Source: Modicisalibacter coralii
GTDB lineage: Bacteria > Pseudomonadota > Gammaproteobacteria > Pseudomonadales > Halomonadaceae
Length of the DNA: 64,000 nucleotides
Assembly (NCBI RefSeq): GCF_004117855.1
Contig: NZ_QWBW01000006.1
Span: forward strand, 186,001-250,000
Direction: 5' to 3'
The notes under the pieces were generated by a model. It had not been told where the DNA came from, ran no database searches, and worked only from the letters and a program-made list of their open reading frames with translations. Shown here piece after piece: positions 38,414 to 48,643 of the stretch. The translations under genes and the position numbers were made by a program. Position 1 is the stretch's first letter. Every line of letters begins with the position of its first letter.

Positions 38414-38860
38414 ATGCCCGACACACGCCCGTCCCGCACTTCCCGGCAGGAGGACGCCCGCCATCGCCGCACCTACACTATCGGGGAACTGGCCAAGCGC
38501 TTCGCGGTGACCCCGCGAACCATCCGCTTCTACGAACAGGAAGGCCTGCTCGAGCCCGAGCGGCGCGGCCAGACCCGGGTCTACCACGACAAGGATCGGG
38601 TGCGGCTCAAGCTGACCCTGCGCGGCAAGCGGCTGGGCTTCTCGCTGGCCGAGATTCGCGAGGTGATCCAGCTCTACGATCAGGCGCCGGACGGCGACGA
38701 GCGCCAGCTGCAGCGCATGCTCGACATCCTCGCCGACAAGCGCCAGGCCCTCGAGCGCCAGATGGAGGACATCCGCGCTCTGCAGCACGAACTCGACGAC
38801 GTCGAAGCGCGCTGCCGCGAGTCGCTGGATGCCCTGGCCCGGCAGCGGGCCGACGCCTGA
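38414..38860 (+). CDS. MerR-family regulator, LiuR-type
   Basis: A 148-residue regulator. The winged helix-turn-helix is at about 20-90 ([26 protein letters not shown], split as [17 protein letters not shown] and RFYEQEGLL). A C-terminal coiled coil (about 95-140) provides dimerisation. Position next to valine-degradation genes and an acyl-CoA synthetase fits LiuR, the regulator of branched-chain amino-acid and fatty-acid breakdown. It lacks the cysteine pairs of metal-sensing MerR proteins. The acyl-CoA synthetase starts 58 bases downstream on the same strand, probably co-transcribed. Confidence 0.85.
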   Translation: MPDTRPSRTSRQEDARHRRTYTIGELAKRFAVTPRTIRFYEQEGLLEPERRGQTRVYHDKDRVRLKLTLRGKRLGFSLAEIREVIQLYDQAPDGDERQLQRMLDILADKRQALERQMEDIRALQHELDDVEARCRESLDALARQRADA

Positions 38861-38918
38861 AGCCTACGCCCATCGACGATGCTTCCCTTTGCGGACAACA
38901 ACAAGCAGGAATCACGAG

Positions 38919-40631
38919 ATGACACGCCAAGCCAGCCAGCCCCAGCCCAGCAACCGGCCCCCGGTCAGCTATCTCAGCGGTATCGGCCACCTGCCGCTCA
39001 AGGGCGAAACCATCGGCGACTGCTTCGATGCCACCGTGGCACGCTACCCGGATCGCGAGGCCCTGATCAGCCGTCATCAGGGCCTGCGCTACACCTGGGC
39101 AACGCTCAAGGCGGCGGTCGATCGGACGGCCCGCGCCCTGCTCGCCGTCGGCGTCGCCAAGGGCGACCGGGTGGGGATCTGGGCTACCAACCGCGCCGAA
39201 TGGGCGATCACGCAGTTCGCCACCGCCAAGATCGGTGCCATCCTGGTCAACATCAACCCCAGCTATCGCACCCATGAGCTGGAATACGCGCTGCGTCAGT
39301 CGGGTACCTCGACCCTGATCCTGCAGGGGGCCTTCAAGACCTCGCGCTATGCCGACATGATCGCCGAACTGGTGCCCGAGCTGAACGCCGCCCACGATGG
39401 CGATCTGGCCGGCGAACGCCTGCCCGAGCTCGCGCGCGTGGTATGTCTCGACGACGACTGGGCGCTGCCCGGCATGCTCACCTGGGACGCCCTGCAGGCG
39501 CAAGGCGACGCCGTCGATGCCGACCGCCTGGCAGCGCTGCAGGGCTCGCTGCAGTTCGACGAGCCGATCAACATCCAGTACACCTCGGGGACCACCGGCG
39601 CGCCCAAGGGCGCCACGCTGTCGCACCACAACATTCTCAACAACGGCTTCTTCGTCGCCGAGCGGATCAACCTCACCGCCGAGGATCGCATGGTGATCCC
39701 GGTACCGCTGTATCACTGCTTCGGCATGGTGATGGGCAACCTGGGCTGCATGACCCACGGCGCGGCGATGATCTACCCCGGCGAAGGCTTCGACGCCCTG
39801 GCCACGCTGACCACGGTCGCCGAGGAGCGGGCTACCGCTCTCTATGGCGTACCCACGATGTTCATCGCCGAACTCGAGCATCCCGAGTTCGCCCGCTTCG
39901 ATCTCTCGTCGCTGCGCACCGGGATCATGGCCGGCTCGATCTGCCCGATCGAGGTGATGCGTCAGGTGATCGACAAGCTGCACATGAAGGAAGTCAGCAT
40001 CTGCTACGGCATGACCGAGACCAGCCCGGTGAGCCTGCAGACCCAGACCGATGCGCCGCTCGACAAGCGCGTGACCACTGTCGGCACCATCCACCCTCAC
40101 CAGGAGGTCAAGCTGATCGATCCGTCCACCGGGCGCATCGTGCCGCGTGGCGAACGCGGCGAACTGTGCACCCGCGGTTACAGCGTGATGCTCGGCTACT
40201 GGGACAACCCGGCGGCCACCGAGGCATCGATCGACGCCGCCGGGTGGATGCATACCGGCGACCTGGCGCAGATGGACGACGACGGCTATGTAGCGATCGT
40301 CGGTCGTATCAAGGACATGATCATCCGCGGCGGCGAGAACATCTATCCGCGCGAGATCGAGGACTTTCTCTATACCCACCCGGCGATCTCCGACGTCCAG
40401 GTGATCGGCGTCCCCGATGAGAAATACGGCGAGGAGGTGATGGCCTGGGTCAAGCTCGTCGACGGTGCCGACCTCGACGAGGAGGCGCTGCGGGCCTTCT
40501 GCCAGGGCCGTATCGCCCACTACAAGGTGCCGCGCTACGTGAAGTTCGTCGATGCCTTCCCGATGACCGTCACCGGCAAGATCCAGAAGTTCAAGATGCG
40601 CGAGGTGGCCACCCACGAACTGGGGCTCTAA
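38919..40631 (+). CDS. AMP-binding acyl-CoA synthetase
   Basis: A 570-residue acyl-adenylate-forming enzyme. The P-loop [11 protein letters not shown] starts at residue 221, and [20 protein letters not shown] and [16 protein letters not shown] are motifs A3-A8. The catalytic Lys lies in [13 protein letters not shown]. It resembles the medium/short-chain acyl-CoA ligases found in liu/fad-type clusters. Its neighbour LiuR-like gene suggests a branched-chain or fatty acid substrate. ATG 38919 has AGCAGGA eight bases upstream. A heptamer repeat begins three bases after its stop. Confidence 0.92.
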   Translation: MTRQASQPQPSNRPPVSYLSGIGHLPLKGETIGDCFDATVARYPDREALISRHQGLRYTWATLKAAVDRTARALLAVGVAKGDRVGIWATNRAEWAITQFATAKIGAILVNINPSYRTHELEYALRQSGTSTLILQGAFKTSRYADMIAELVPELNAAHDGDLAGERLPELARVVCLDDDWALPGMLTWDALQAQGDAVDADRLAALQGSLQFDEPINIQYTSGTTGAPKGATLSHHNILNNGFFVAERINLTAEDRMVIPVPLYHCFGMVMGNLGCMTHGAAMIYPGEGFDALATLTTVAEERATALYGVPTMFIAELEHPEFARFDLSSLRTGIMAGSICPIEVMRQVIDKLHMKEVSICYGMTETSPVSLQTQTDAPLDKRVTTVGTIHPHQEVKLIDPSTGRIVPRGERGELCTRGYSVMLGYWDNPAATEASIDAAGWMHTGDLAQMDDDGYVAIVGRIKDMIIRGGENIYPREIEDFLYTHPAISDVQVIGVPDEKYGEEVMAWVKLVDGADLDEEALRAFCQGRIAHYKVPRYVKFVDAFPMTVTGKIQKFKMREVATHELGL

Positions 40632-40633
40632 CG

Positions 40634-40696
40634 GCTGCGAGCTGCGGGCTGCGGGCTGCGGGCTGCGGGCTGCGGGCTGCGGGCTGCGGGCTGCGG
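40634..40696. repeat. Heptamer tandem repeat (GCTGCGG)
   Basis: Eight perfect GCTGCGG units (40641-40696) are preceded by one GCTGCGA unit. It lies right after the acyl-CoA synthetase stop and before the end of convergent mtnP. Such short tandem arrays can vary in number by slippage. No coding or hairpin function is apparent. Confidence 0.97.
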
Positions 40697-40749
40697 CAAC
40701 AGTGAAGCAACAATCATCGAGCCGGCGTCAATCGACACCGGCTCGTGGC

Positions 40750-41532
<783 letters not shown>

Positions 41533-41535
41533 CTA

Positions 41536-42114
41536 TTACAGCCCCTTGGGCGCGAAGATGCCCGGCGCGTTGCGCCAGTAGCCCTTGTAGTCCATGCCGA
41601 AGCCGAACACGTAACGGTCCTCGACCTCCAGGCCGCAGTAATCGGCCTTGAGCCCCGGTACCGCCTTGCGCTCGTGGCGCTTGTCCACCAGCACCGCGGT
41701 GGAGACGCTGGCCGCCTGCGCCTCGTGACAGTAATCGAGTATCGCCGCCAGCGTCGCCCCCTCGTCGAGGATGTCGTCGACGATCACCACGTGGCGGCCG
41801 GCCATGGGGATCTCCGGCGAGACGCGCCAGAACAGCTCGCCACCCCGCAACCCGCCGCGGTAACGGGTAGCGTGCAGGTAGTCGACCTCGAGCGGAAAGC
41901 CCAGGCGGGTCAGCAGATGGCCGGTGGTGATCAGCCCACCGTTCATCACGCAGTAGAAGACCGGCAAGGTGTCGCCCAGCGCCTCGGTGATCGAGGCGGC
42001 CATGCGATCCAGCGCCATCTCGACGTCCTCCTGGGTGATCAGACAGTCGGCGTTGTCCATGATCTCGCGCATGGCGTTCAGCGAATCGTGGTGGTGGGTA
42101 TCGAATTCAGACAT
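41536..42114 (-). CDS. hpt: Hypoxanthine-guanine phosphoribosyltransferase
   Basis: A 192-residue type I PRTase. The PRPP-binding motif is VVIVDDILDEGATL near residue 100, and LHATRYRGG lies in the flexible catalytic loop. It converts hypoxanthine and guanine to IMP and GMP; the neighbour MtnP yields hypoxanthine, its likely substrate. I chose ATG 42114, which has AGGA seven bases upstream; the ATG two codons earlier is too close. The start overlaps the end of the MscS gene. Confidence 0.9.
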   Translation of the reverse strand: MSEFDTHHHDSLNAMREIMDNADCLITQEDVEMALDRMAASITEALGDTLPVFYCVMNGGLITTGHLLTRLGFPLEVDYLHATRYRGGLRGGELFWRVSPEIPMAGRHVVIVDDILDEGATLAAILDYCHEAQAASVSTAVLVDKRHERKAVPGLKADYCGLEVEDRYVFGFGMDYKGYWRNAPGIFAPKGL

Positions 42115-43378
42115 CGGCATCCTGGTCGGTATCTCTGGCTAGGGGGCCGCGAGCGCGACGCTCCTCGGGAGCGGACTGGCGGCGCGATGTATCCAGCGTG
42201 GAAGGCGGGCGTTCGCCGCGCGTGGGATGCGTGCGCGCCTCTTGTTGGTTGGGTTCCCGGTCGTCCGCCGCGGACGCCTGTCCGGGAAAGGGATCGGCCA
42301 TGTGCAACTCCCGCGCGGGCATGGCGATCGCCGCGCCGGCCTCGTCGACGATGTCGGCGACGCGCAGCAGCACCTCCTGCTTGATCGCCTGGTGCTCGCC
42401 CCAGTCGGTGGTGCGGGTGTAGGCATGGATCAGGATATCCAGCGAGTAGGCGCCATAGGTCTGGAAATTGACCAGCAGCAGATTGTCCCGATCGATGCCC
42501 TCGTGCTGCTCGAGCATCGTGCGGATACGCCCCACCACGTCGCCGATCCGGTCGAGATCCCGATAGCGCAGGCCGACGCTCTCGTGGATGCGCCGGTTGA
42601 GCATCCGCGAGGGATTGACCACCGCGATCGAGCCGAAAATCATGTTGGGCACGTACAAGGGCCGCGAGTCGAAGGTGCGAATCCGTGTCAGGCGCCAGCC
42701 GATATCCTCGACCACGCCCTCGATCTCGCGGTCCGGCGAGCAGATCCAGTCGCCGACCTTGAACGGGTTGTCGAGGTGGATCGCCAGCCCCCCGAAGAAA
42801 TTCGCCAGCACGTTGCGCGCCGCGAACCCGACCACCAGACCGCCGACGCCACCGAAGGCCAGCAGCCCCGACAGCGACATGCCCAGCGCCTGCAGGGCGG
42901 CCAGCGTGACCAGGGTGAGGATCGTCGCCCCCACCAGCTTGCTGATCGCCGACGCCGTCGAGGCATCCAGCGGCGTGCCGGGATGCCGCGCCGGCGGGAA
43001 CACCAGACGCCGCTCGATCTGCCGGGTCAGACGAATCCCGAACCAGCCGATCATCACCAGCACGAACAGCCAGAGGGCGGTGGGCGCGTGCCCGGTCAGC
43101 CAGGCGTTGTCCAGCCGCTGGGCGGCGAGCGCCGCCAGGGCGATCACCGCGATCCCCCAGATGCTCACCCACAGCGGGCGCCGCAAGGCCAGCAGCAGGG
43201 TGTCGTCCCAGCGATTGCGGGTCTTCTCGAGCAGATGGACGGAGCGCCAGATGACCAGTCGGGTGAACAGGTCGGCGGCCAGCGCGACCACCAGGATCAC
43301 CGCCGGCGTCACCAGCGGCGCCGGCAGGCCCGTGCGCGTCTCGACCCATTGCTCGAGGGGCGACAGCAGTTCCAGCAT
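42107..43378 (-). CDS. MscS-family mechanosensitive channel
   Basis: A 423-residue inner-membrane channel releasing solutes on hypo-osmotic shock. Several N-terminal hydrophobic helices lead to the pore helix region GLLAFGGVGGLVVGFAARNVLANFFGG, quoted as GLLAFGGVGG and VVGFAARNVLANFFGG; the rigid Gly/Ala spacing is the MscS TM3 signature. The beta domain follows with DNPFKVGDWI. The C-terminal 70 residues are low-complexity and charged. It lies between nagZ and hpt with a 2-base gap to nagZ, coherent with salt-stress life. Confidence 0.93.
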   Translation of the reverse strand: MLELLSPLEQWVETRTGLPAPLVTPAVILVVALAADLFTRLVIWRSVHLLEKTRNRWDDTLLLALRRPLWVSIWGIAVIALAALAAQRLDNAWLTGHAPTALWLFVLVMIGWFGIRLTRQIERRLVFPPARHPGTPLDASTASAISKLVGATILTLVTLAALQALGMSLSGLLAFGGVGGLVVGFAARNVLANFFGGLAIHLDNPFKVGDWICSPDREIEGVVEDIGWRLTRIRTFDSRPLYVPNMIFGSIAVVNPSRMLNRRIHESVGLRYRDLDRIGDVVGRIRTMLEQHEGIDRDNLLLVNFQTYGAYSLDILIHAYTRTTDWGEHQAIKQEVLLRVADIVDEAGAAIAMPARELHMADPFPGQASAADDREPNQQEARTHPTRGERPPSTLDTSRRQSAPEERRARGPLARDTDQDADV

Positions 43379-43380
43379 GC

Positions 43381-44418
43381 TCAGCGATCCTGCGGGTTAC
43401 CCGGTGGCGTCTCGACCAGCGCCTCGAGGCGCGCGTGAATCCGCCGCCAGCGACTCAGCGCCGGCAACGAGTCGATTTCGGGGCGTGCCCGACCGTAACG
43501 CAGCTTGGCCGGCCGCTTGGAGGCGTGTCCCGTACAGGCCTCGACGACCTCGAGCGCGGCCTGGCGATCGTTGCACACCAGCACCATGTCGCAGCCGGCC
43601 TTGAGCGCCTCCAGCGCGCGTGCGGCGGGTCCGCCGGCGACATGCGCCCCGGCCATGGACAGATCGTCGGAGAAGATCGCGCCCTTGAAGCCCAGCTCCT
43701 CGCGCAGCATGCCCAGCCAGTTCGGCGAGAATCCGGCAGGCCGGCTGTCGAAGGCCGAGTAGACGACATGCGCCGGCATCACCCCCTCGAGGCGCCCGGC
43801 CAGGGCGGCAAAGGGGATCAGATCGTGCTGGCGCAGCGCGTCCAGCGGCCGCGCATCGACCGGCAGCTCGCGGTGGGAATCGGCGGCCACCCCACCATGG
43901 CCGGGGAAATGCTTGCCCACCGCGACCATGCCCGCCTCGTGCAGCCCCTCGACGAAGGCCCCGCCCATCGCCGCCACCGCCTGCGGGTCGGCGGCGAAGC
44001 TGCGATCGCCGATCACGCTGGAAAGGCCGGTATCGACATCGAGCACCGGCGCAAAGGTCAGGTCCAGCCCGCATGCCGCCATCTCGAGCCCCAGCAGCCA
44101 GCCCGCATCGTGGCAGAACTGCAGCGCGCGCTGTGGATCGTCCGGATAACAGCGCCCCAGTCGGCCCATCGACGGCAAGCGCGTGACGCCCTCGCACAGG
44201 CGCTGGACACGCCCGCCTTCCTGGTCGATGGCCAGCAGCAGATCGCTGCGCACGCCGCGCACCGCGGCACACAGTTCGCGCACCTGAGCGGCGTCGACAA
44301 TGTTGCGCGAGAAGAGGATCACGCCGCCCACCTCGGGTCGCGCCAGCAGTTCCCGCTCCGCACGGGTCAGGGTGGTGCCTTCGAGATCCAGCATCACCGG
44401 ACCGATCGGTTGGGTCAT
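43381..44418 (-). CDS. nagZ: Beta-N-acetylhexosaminidase NagZ
   Basis: A cytoplasmic glycoside hydrolase family 3 enzyme of 345 residues that removes GlcNAc from anhydro-muropeptides in peptidoglycan recycling. The signature KHFPGHGGVAADSHRELP carries the catalytic His and Asp-Ser-His, and FSDDLSM the nucleophile Asp. The length is typical. The next gene, an MscS channel, begins two bases after its stop. Confidence 0.96.
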   Translation of the reverse strand: MTQPIGPVMLDLEGTTLTRAERELLARPEVGGVILFSRNIVDAAQVRELCAAVRGVRSDLLLAIDQEGGRVQRLCEGVTRLPSMGRLGRCYPDDPQRALQFCHDAGWLLGLEMAACGLDLTFAPVLDVDTGLSSVIGDRSFAADPQAVAAMGGAFVEGLHEAGMVAVGKHFPGHGGVAADSHRELPVDARPLDALRQHDLIPFAALAGRLEGVMPAHVVYSAFDSRPAGFSPNWLGMLREELGFKGAIFSDDLSMAGAHVAGGPAARALEALKAGCDMVLVCNDRQAALEVVEACTGHASKRPAKLRYGRARPEIDSLPALSRWRRIHARLEALVETPPGNPQDR

Positions 44419-44488
44419 GGTCGATGTCCTTGGCTGTGAAGGGAGCCGATTCTAGACCAATGGCGTCGCCGAGCAACAGCCATTGCCG

Positions 44489-45007
44489 TCAGTCATGCAG
44501 CCATACCGGCGTCCCCGGCTCGGCGAACGCGACGAGACGCTCCAGCGTCGCATCCCGGGCACGGATGCAGCCGTGGGACGCCGGACGGCCCATCGGCTCG
44601 CTGCCCGGGGTGCCGTGAAGGTAAATATAGCGGCGCTGCGAGTCGACGACACCGCCACGATTGATACCGCGCTCCAGGCCGCACAGCCAGAAGATGCGCG
44701 ACAGGATCCAGTCGCGCCCCGGATGGGCCTCGGCGAGCGCCGGTGAAAAGATCTCCCCGGTGGGCCGACGTCCGCGAAAGACACTGCCCAGGGGCTGGTC
44801 GCCGCCGATCACCGCCCGCACGTAGTGCCAGCCGAGCGGCGTACCGCCGCTGCCCTCACGCTGCCCCGGGCCGGCGGCGGCCGTCGACACCGCATGGGTC
44901 TCGAGCGCCTCGCGCCCCCGCCACAGCGTCAGGCACTGGCGTTCGACATCGACCTCGAGCCAGGGGCCCGCCTCGGGCGGCAATTCATCGAGTCGGGGCG
45001 TGCGCAT
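44489..45007 (-). CDS. L,D-transpeptidase (YkuD) domain protein
   Basis: A 172-residue YkuD-fold protein. The catalytic segment IYLHGTPGSEPMG with ASHGCIRAR holds His and the nucleophile Cys near residue 149. There is no obvious signal peptide, so either the start is misjudged or export is unusual; periplasmic family members normally have one. It probably edits peptidoglycan crosslinks or lipoprotein attachment. ATG 45007 has GGCGGGG in front; a GTG two codons earlier overlaps the psrA stop. Confidence 0.82.
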   Translation of the reverse strand: MRTPRLDELPPEAGPWLEVDVERQCLTLWRGREALETHAVSTAAAGPGQREGSGGTPLGWHYVRAVIGGDQPLGSVFRGRRPTGEIFSPALAEAHPGRDWILSRIFWLCGLERGINRGGVVDSQRRYIYLHGTPGSEPMGRPASHGCIRARDATLERLVAFAEPGTPVWLHD

Positions 45008-45009
45008 GC

Positions 45010-45669
45010 TCACCCCGCCAACGCCTGGGGCGGCTCGGGAAGGGGTGCGTTCATGCCCGCCACGACCACCGGTCGCAGGCGACGGATCAGCTCACGGACG
45101 CTGACGTGCTCACCGTAATCCTGCTCGGCGATGTCGCGCAGGGCGTCGAGCCCCGACAGCGTGAAGATCACCGTGCCCAGCATGAAGTGCAACCGCCAGA
45201 AACGCTCGGCGTCCGGCAACTCCGGCGTGGCCCGGCGCACCAGTTCGGCGAAGCGGGTGAAGACGCTGCCGTAGTGCTGCTGGATGTAGCCGCGCAGATG
45301 CCCCTGGGCCTGGGTATAGGCGAGCCCGAGCAGACGCATGAAGACCTTCAGGCTGTTGCGCTCGGCCGGCACCTCGAGGACCGTGCGGGCCATGTTCTCG
45401 AGCAGGACCTCGAGCGGGATCGGCTTGCCGTGGTACTCCGCCTCGAGCGCATCCAGGGTGGCGTGGAAACGTTCGGTGAACGGGTCCAGGTAGCGGGCGA
45501 AGACCGCCTGGATCAGGGCCTTCTTCGAACCGAAGTGATAGTTCACCGCCGCCAGGTTGACCTTGGCCTTGCTGGTGATGTTGCGTAGCGAGGTCTCGGC
45601 GAATCCCCGCTCGGCGAACAGCACCTCGGCCGTATTGAGGATGCGGGTCACCGTATCGGTCTGGGCCAT
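45010..45669 (-). CDS. psrA: TetR-family fatty-acid-responsive regulator PsrA
   Basis: A 219-residue TetR regulator. The N terminus MAQTDTVTRIL and helix-turn-helix with SLRNITSKAKVNLAAVNYHFGSK (seen as SLRNITSKAKVNL and AAVNYHFGSK) closely match Pseudomonas PsrA, which senses long-chain acyl signals and controls fatty-acid degradation and rpoS. Its place between nagZ and lexA repeats the Pseudomonas order. An operator-like palindrome lies at 45690-45703, suggesting autoregulation. Confidence 0.93.
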   Translation of the reverse strand: MAQTDTVTRILNTAEVLFAERGFAETSLRNITSKAKVNLAAVNYHFGSKKALIQAVFARYLDPFTERFHATLDALEAEYHGKPIPLEVLLENMARTVLEVPAERNSLKVFMRLLGLAYTQAQGHLRGYIQQHYGSVFTRFAELVRRATPELPDAERFWRLHFMLGTVIFTLSGLDALRDIAEQDYGEHVSVRELIRRLRPVVVAGMNAPLPEPPQALAG

Positions 45670-45689
45670 GGCATATCTCTGCTTGCTTA

Positions 45690-45703
45690 TAAACGATTGT
45701 TTA
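45690..45703. promoter_or_regulatory. Putative PsrA operator
   Basis: TAAAC-GATT-GTTTA is a perfect 5-4-5 inverted repeat 21 bases upstream of psrA. PsrA sites in Pseudomonas have the form [G/C]AAAC-N(2-4)-GTTT[G/C], so this fits except at the outer base. Confidence 0.7.
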
Positions 45704-45851
45704 AAACATTTCCGAAATTCTACGCTGCTTACACAGTGACAACAATCCAAGCTGTTTCAAACGCATCGGATCGCCGTGACTGGGCTGGGTAGGCAAACTG
45801 ACCGAACTCGACGAGGTTTCGTACCGCCCCTGATTTCCCCGGCGAGAATTA

Positions 45852-45884
45852 CTGGATACAATTCCATGCTGTATACTTAACCAC
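45852..45884 (+). promoter_or_regulatory. Two tandem LexA-box-like sites upstream of lexA
   Basis: Sites start with CTG at 45852 (CTGGATACAATTCCAT) and at 45869 (CTGTATACTTAACCAC), 17 bases apart. Both match the left half of CTG-N10-CAG but end in CAT or CAC instead of CAG. The second overlaps a TATACT -10-like hexamer (45872-45877), so LexA binding would block transcription. Confidence 0.7.
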
Positions 45885-45927
45885 ACGCCCAGCCACAGCT
45901 TCGATTCCAGCGACCAGCGGAGGCCGC

Positions 45928-46581
45928 ATGACCCGCTCACTCACCCCGCGCCAGCAGAACGTCTACGACTTCATCGTCAAGACCATGAACGAGCTGGGGT
46001 ATCCGCCGACCCGTGCGGAAATCGCCCGCGCCCTGGGCTTTCGCTCTCCCAATGCCGCCGAGGAGCATCTGCGCGCGCTCGATCGCAAGGGGGCGATCCG
46101 CATGATCCCCGGCACCTCACGCGGTATCCGTCTGCCGGCACAGGAAACGGAACCGGCCACCGCCGCCGAGGCCGAGCTCGACAGCGGCCTGCCGATCGTC
46201 GGCGAGGTCGCCGCCGGCAGCCCGATCCTCGCGGCCGCGCACATCGATCGCTACTGCCCGCTGTCGCCGGACTTCTTCTCGCCCCGCGCCGACTATCTGC
46301 TGCGGGTGCGCGGGCTGTCGATGCGCGACGTGGGGATCTTCGAGGGCGATCTGCTGGCCGTGCACCGCACCGATCGGGTCCGCGACGGCCAGATCGTGGT
46401 CGCCCGGCTCGAGGACGACGTCACCGTCAAACGCTTTCGCCGCGAGGGACATCGCGTCACCCTGCTGCCCGAGAACGCCGACTTCGCGCCGATCGAGGTC
46501 GACCTGCGCCACGATCACCTGGAAATCGAGGGTGTCGGGGTGGGCGTGATTCGCGGCGGCAACGGCCAGGCGCTCGGCTGA
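45928..46581 (+). CDS. lexA: SOS repressor LexA
   Basis: A 217-residue repressor. The N-terminal winged helix is [11 protein letters not shown] with [16 protein letters not shown]. The autocleavage bond is Ala96-Gly97 in VAAGSP, with catalytic Ser131 (GLSMRD) and Lys168 (VTVKRF). RecA-stimulated self-cleavage lifts repression of repair genes. It starts at an ATG with GCGGAGG upstream, is divergent from psrA, and shares a transcript with dinB 16 bases downstream. Confidence 0.97.
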   Translation: MTRSLTPRQQNVYDFIVKTMNELGYPPTRAEIARALGFRSPNAAEEHLRALDRKGAIRMIPGTSRGIRLPAQETEPATAAEAELDSGLPIVGEVAAGSPILAAAHIDRYCPLSPDFFSPRADYLLRVRGLSMRDVGIFEGDLLAVHRTDRVRDGQIVVARLEDDVTVKRFRREGHRVTLLPENADFAPIEVDLRHDHLEIEGVGVGVIRGGNGQALG

Positions 46582-46596
46582 GGCGATCGTCCGCGC

Positions 46597-47643
46597 ATGC
46601 GCAAGATCCTGCATGCCGACTGCGACTGCTTCTACGCCGCCGTGGAGATGCGCGACGACCCGGCCCTGCGCGATATCCCCCTGGCCATCGGCGGCACCAC
46701 TGCGCAGCGCGGCGTGATCGCCACCTGCAACTATCCGGCGCGCGCCTTCGGCGTGCGCTCGGCGATGCCCACCGCGCGGGCACTGCGCCTGTGCCCCGGC
46801 CTGACGGTGCTGCCGCCGGACTTTCCCCGCTATCGCGCGGTCTCGCAGGCGATTCAGGCGATCTTCCACGAACTCACCCCGCTGGTGGAGCCCCTGTCGC
46901 TCGACGAGGCCTATCTCGACGTCAGCGAGGTGGAGCGCTTTCGCGGCAGCGCCACCTGGATGGCCCGCTGGATCAAGCAACAAGCGCTCGAGCGCACCGG
47001 TATCACGGTGTCGGTGGGCGTGGCACCCAGCAAGTTTCTCGCCAAGATCGCCAGCGACTGGGAGAAGCCCGACGGCCTGACGGTGATCACCCCCGAGGCC
47101 GTCGACGACTTCATCACCGCCCTGCCCGTCGCCAAGCTGCACGGCGTGGGCCCGGCCACCGCGGCCCGTCTCGAGGCCCTGGGTATCCGCACCTGCGCCG
47201 ATTTGAAGACCTGGCCGCTGGAATCGCTGATCGACACGTTCGGCAAGTTCGGCCGCCGCCTCTTCGAACTCGCCCGCGGCATCGACGAACGCCCGGTACG
47301 GGTCGAGCGCGAACGCAAGTCGGTGAGCGCCGAGAACACCTTCCACCACGACCTGCCCGATCTCGCGGCCTGCCAGGCCGCCCTGCCCGAGCTCATCACC
47401 CGCCTCGAGACGCGCCTCGAACGTCACGGCAATCCGGCGATCAAGGGGGTCTTCGTCAAGGTGCGCTTCAACGACTTCACCCTGACCACCCTCGAGGCGC
47501 CCGGCCACGGCGTCGATCCCGGGCATTATGCCAGGCTGCTCGACGAGGCCTGGGCGCGCGGCAGTCGCCCGGTGCGTCTGCTGGGCGTCGGGGTCCGCCT
47601 GCGCCCGCCCGAGGATGCCCGTCAGTTGACGCTGTTTTCCTGA
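46597..47643 (+). CDS. dinB: DNA polymerase IV (translesion)
   Basis: A 348-residue Y-family polymerase. The catalytic acids are Asp8 in HADCDCFYAAVE and the SLDEAYLD pair near residue 103. The little-finger domain with VGVRLR-type end and a C-terminal QLTLF clamp-binding motif (residues 343-347) that contacts the beta sliding clamp. Coupling with lexA places it in the SOS regulon. Confidence 0.97.
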   Translation: MRKILHADCDCFYAAVEMRDDPALRDIPLAIGGTTAQRGVIATCNYPARAFGVRSAMPTARALRLCPGLTVLPPDFPRYRAVSQAIQAIFHELTPLVEPLSLDEAYLDVSEVERFRGSATWMARWIKQQALERTGITVSVGVAPSKFLAKIASDWEKPDGLTVITPEAVDDFITALPVAKLHGVGPATAARLEALGIRTCADLKTWPLESLIDTFGKFGRRLFELARGIDERPVRVERERKSVSAENTFHHDLPDLAACQAALPELITRLETRLERHGNPAIKGVFVKVRFNDFTLTTLEAPGHGVDPGHYARLLDEAWARGSRPVRLLGVGVRLRPPEDARQLTLFS

Positions 47644-47716
47644 CCGGGCGGCGAGCGGACGGCATCACCACGCCCGCACTTCAGTGGCTTGAGTACGGGC
47701 GCGAACACGCGGGTTT

Positions 47717-48568
47717 TCAGGCGAAGACCACCGTCTTGTTGCCGTGGATCAGCACCCGGTCCTGCAGGTGCCAGCGCAACCCGCGAGCCAGGACAGCCTT
47801 CTCGATGTCGCGCCCGAAACGCACCAGATCCTCGGCGGTATGACAGTGCGAGATACGATGCACGTCCTGTTCGATGATCGGCCCGGCGTCGAGTTCCTGG
47901 GTGACGTAATGGCAGGTCGCACCGATCAGCTTGACGCCACGGTCGTAGGCCTGATGGTAGGGACGCGCCCCGGCGAACGAGGGCAGAAAGCTGTGGTGGA
48001 TATTGATCACCCGACCGGCGTAGCGCTCGCACAGCGACGGCGGCAGGATCTGCATGTAACGCGCCAGTACCACATTGTCCGCGTCCACCGCCTCGATGAG
48101 TCGCTGGGTCTCGGCGAATGCGCTGGCCTTGTCGAGCGGATCGACCGGCACATGATGGAAGGGGATATCGTGCCATTCGACCAGGGGGCGCAGATCGTCA
48201 TGGTTGGAAATCACGCAGGGAATCTCGCAATCGAGTTCGCCGGTCTTCCAGCGATACAGCAGGTCGACCAGGCAGTGCGATGCCTTGGAGACCATCAGCA
48301 CCACGCGCTTGCGCCGGGCAATGTCGTTGAGCGCCCAGGTCATCTCGAAGCTGTCCGCGATCGGCTCGAAGGCCGCTTTCAATGCCGCGGCGTCGCTCGG
48401 CGAATCGAAACGGATCTCGTAGCGCATGAAGAAACGCCCGGTGGCCAGGTCCGAATGCTGATTGGCTTCGGTAATGGAGCCGCCCTGGGCGGCGATGAAA
48501 CCGGAAACGCGAGCCACGATACCCACGCGGTCGGGGCAGGAAACGACGAGACGATAGAAATGAGCCAT
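47717..48568 (-). CDS. purU: Formyltetrahydrofolate deformylase
   Basis: A 283-residue enzyme. An N-terminal ACT domain (about 1-80: YRLVVSCPDRVGIVARVSGF) senses metabolites. The C-terminal formyltransferase-like domain has RVINIHHSFLP with catalytic Asn and His, and later ATCHYVTQELDAGPII with the Asp. It hydrolyses 10-formyl-THF to formate and THF, balancing one-carbon pools and feeding PurT. The ATG at 48568 has only a weak CGGAT site. The putative promoter lies next to a MITE-like element. Confidence 0.95.
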   Translation of the reverse strand: MAHFYRLVVSCPDRVGIVARVSGFIAAQGGSITEANQHSDLATGRFFMRYEIRFDSPSDAAALKAAFEPIADSFEMTWALNDIARRKRVVLMVSKASHCLVDLLYRWKTGELDCEIPCVISNHDDLRPLVEWHDIPFHHVPVDPLDKASAFAETQRLIEAVDADNVVLARYMQILPPSLCERYAGRVINIHHSFLPSFAGARPYHQAYDRGVKLIGATCHYVTQELDAGPIIEQDVHRISHCHTAEDLVRFGRDIEKAVLARGLRWHLQDRVLIHGNKTVVFA

Positions 48569-48614
48569 GAATGATCCGTTGAATCGGCTGAAGAGGCGAT
48601 GATGAAGAGGCGAC

Positions 48615-48643
48615 ATTGTAACGAATCGCCGCCGCTTGGCTAA
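48615..48643 (-). promoter_or_regulatory. Putative purU promoter abutting the MITE-like element
   Basis: On the - strand TACAAT (48615-48620) and TTAGCC (48638-48643) lie 17 bases apart. The -35 hexamer touches the left end of the 158-bp element (48644). Confidence 0.45.

Noticed and set aside
40634-40696. CRISPR array
   Set aside because: Repeats are seven bases and contiguous without spacers.
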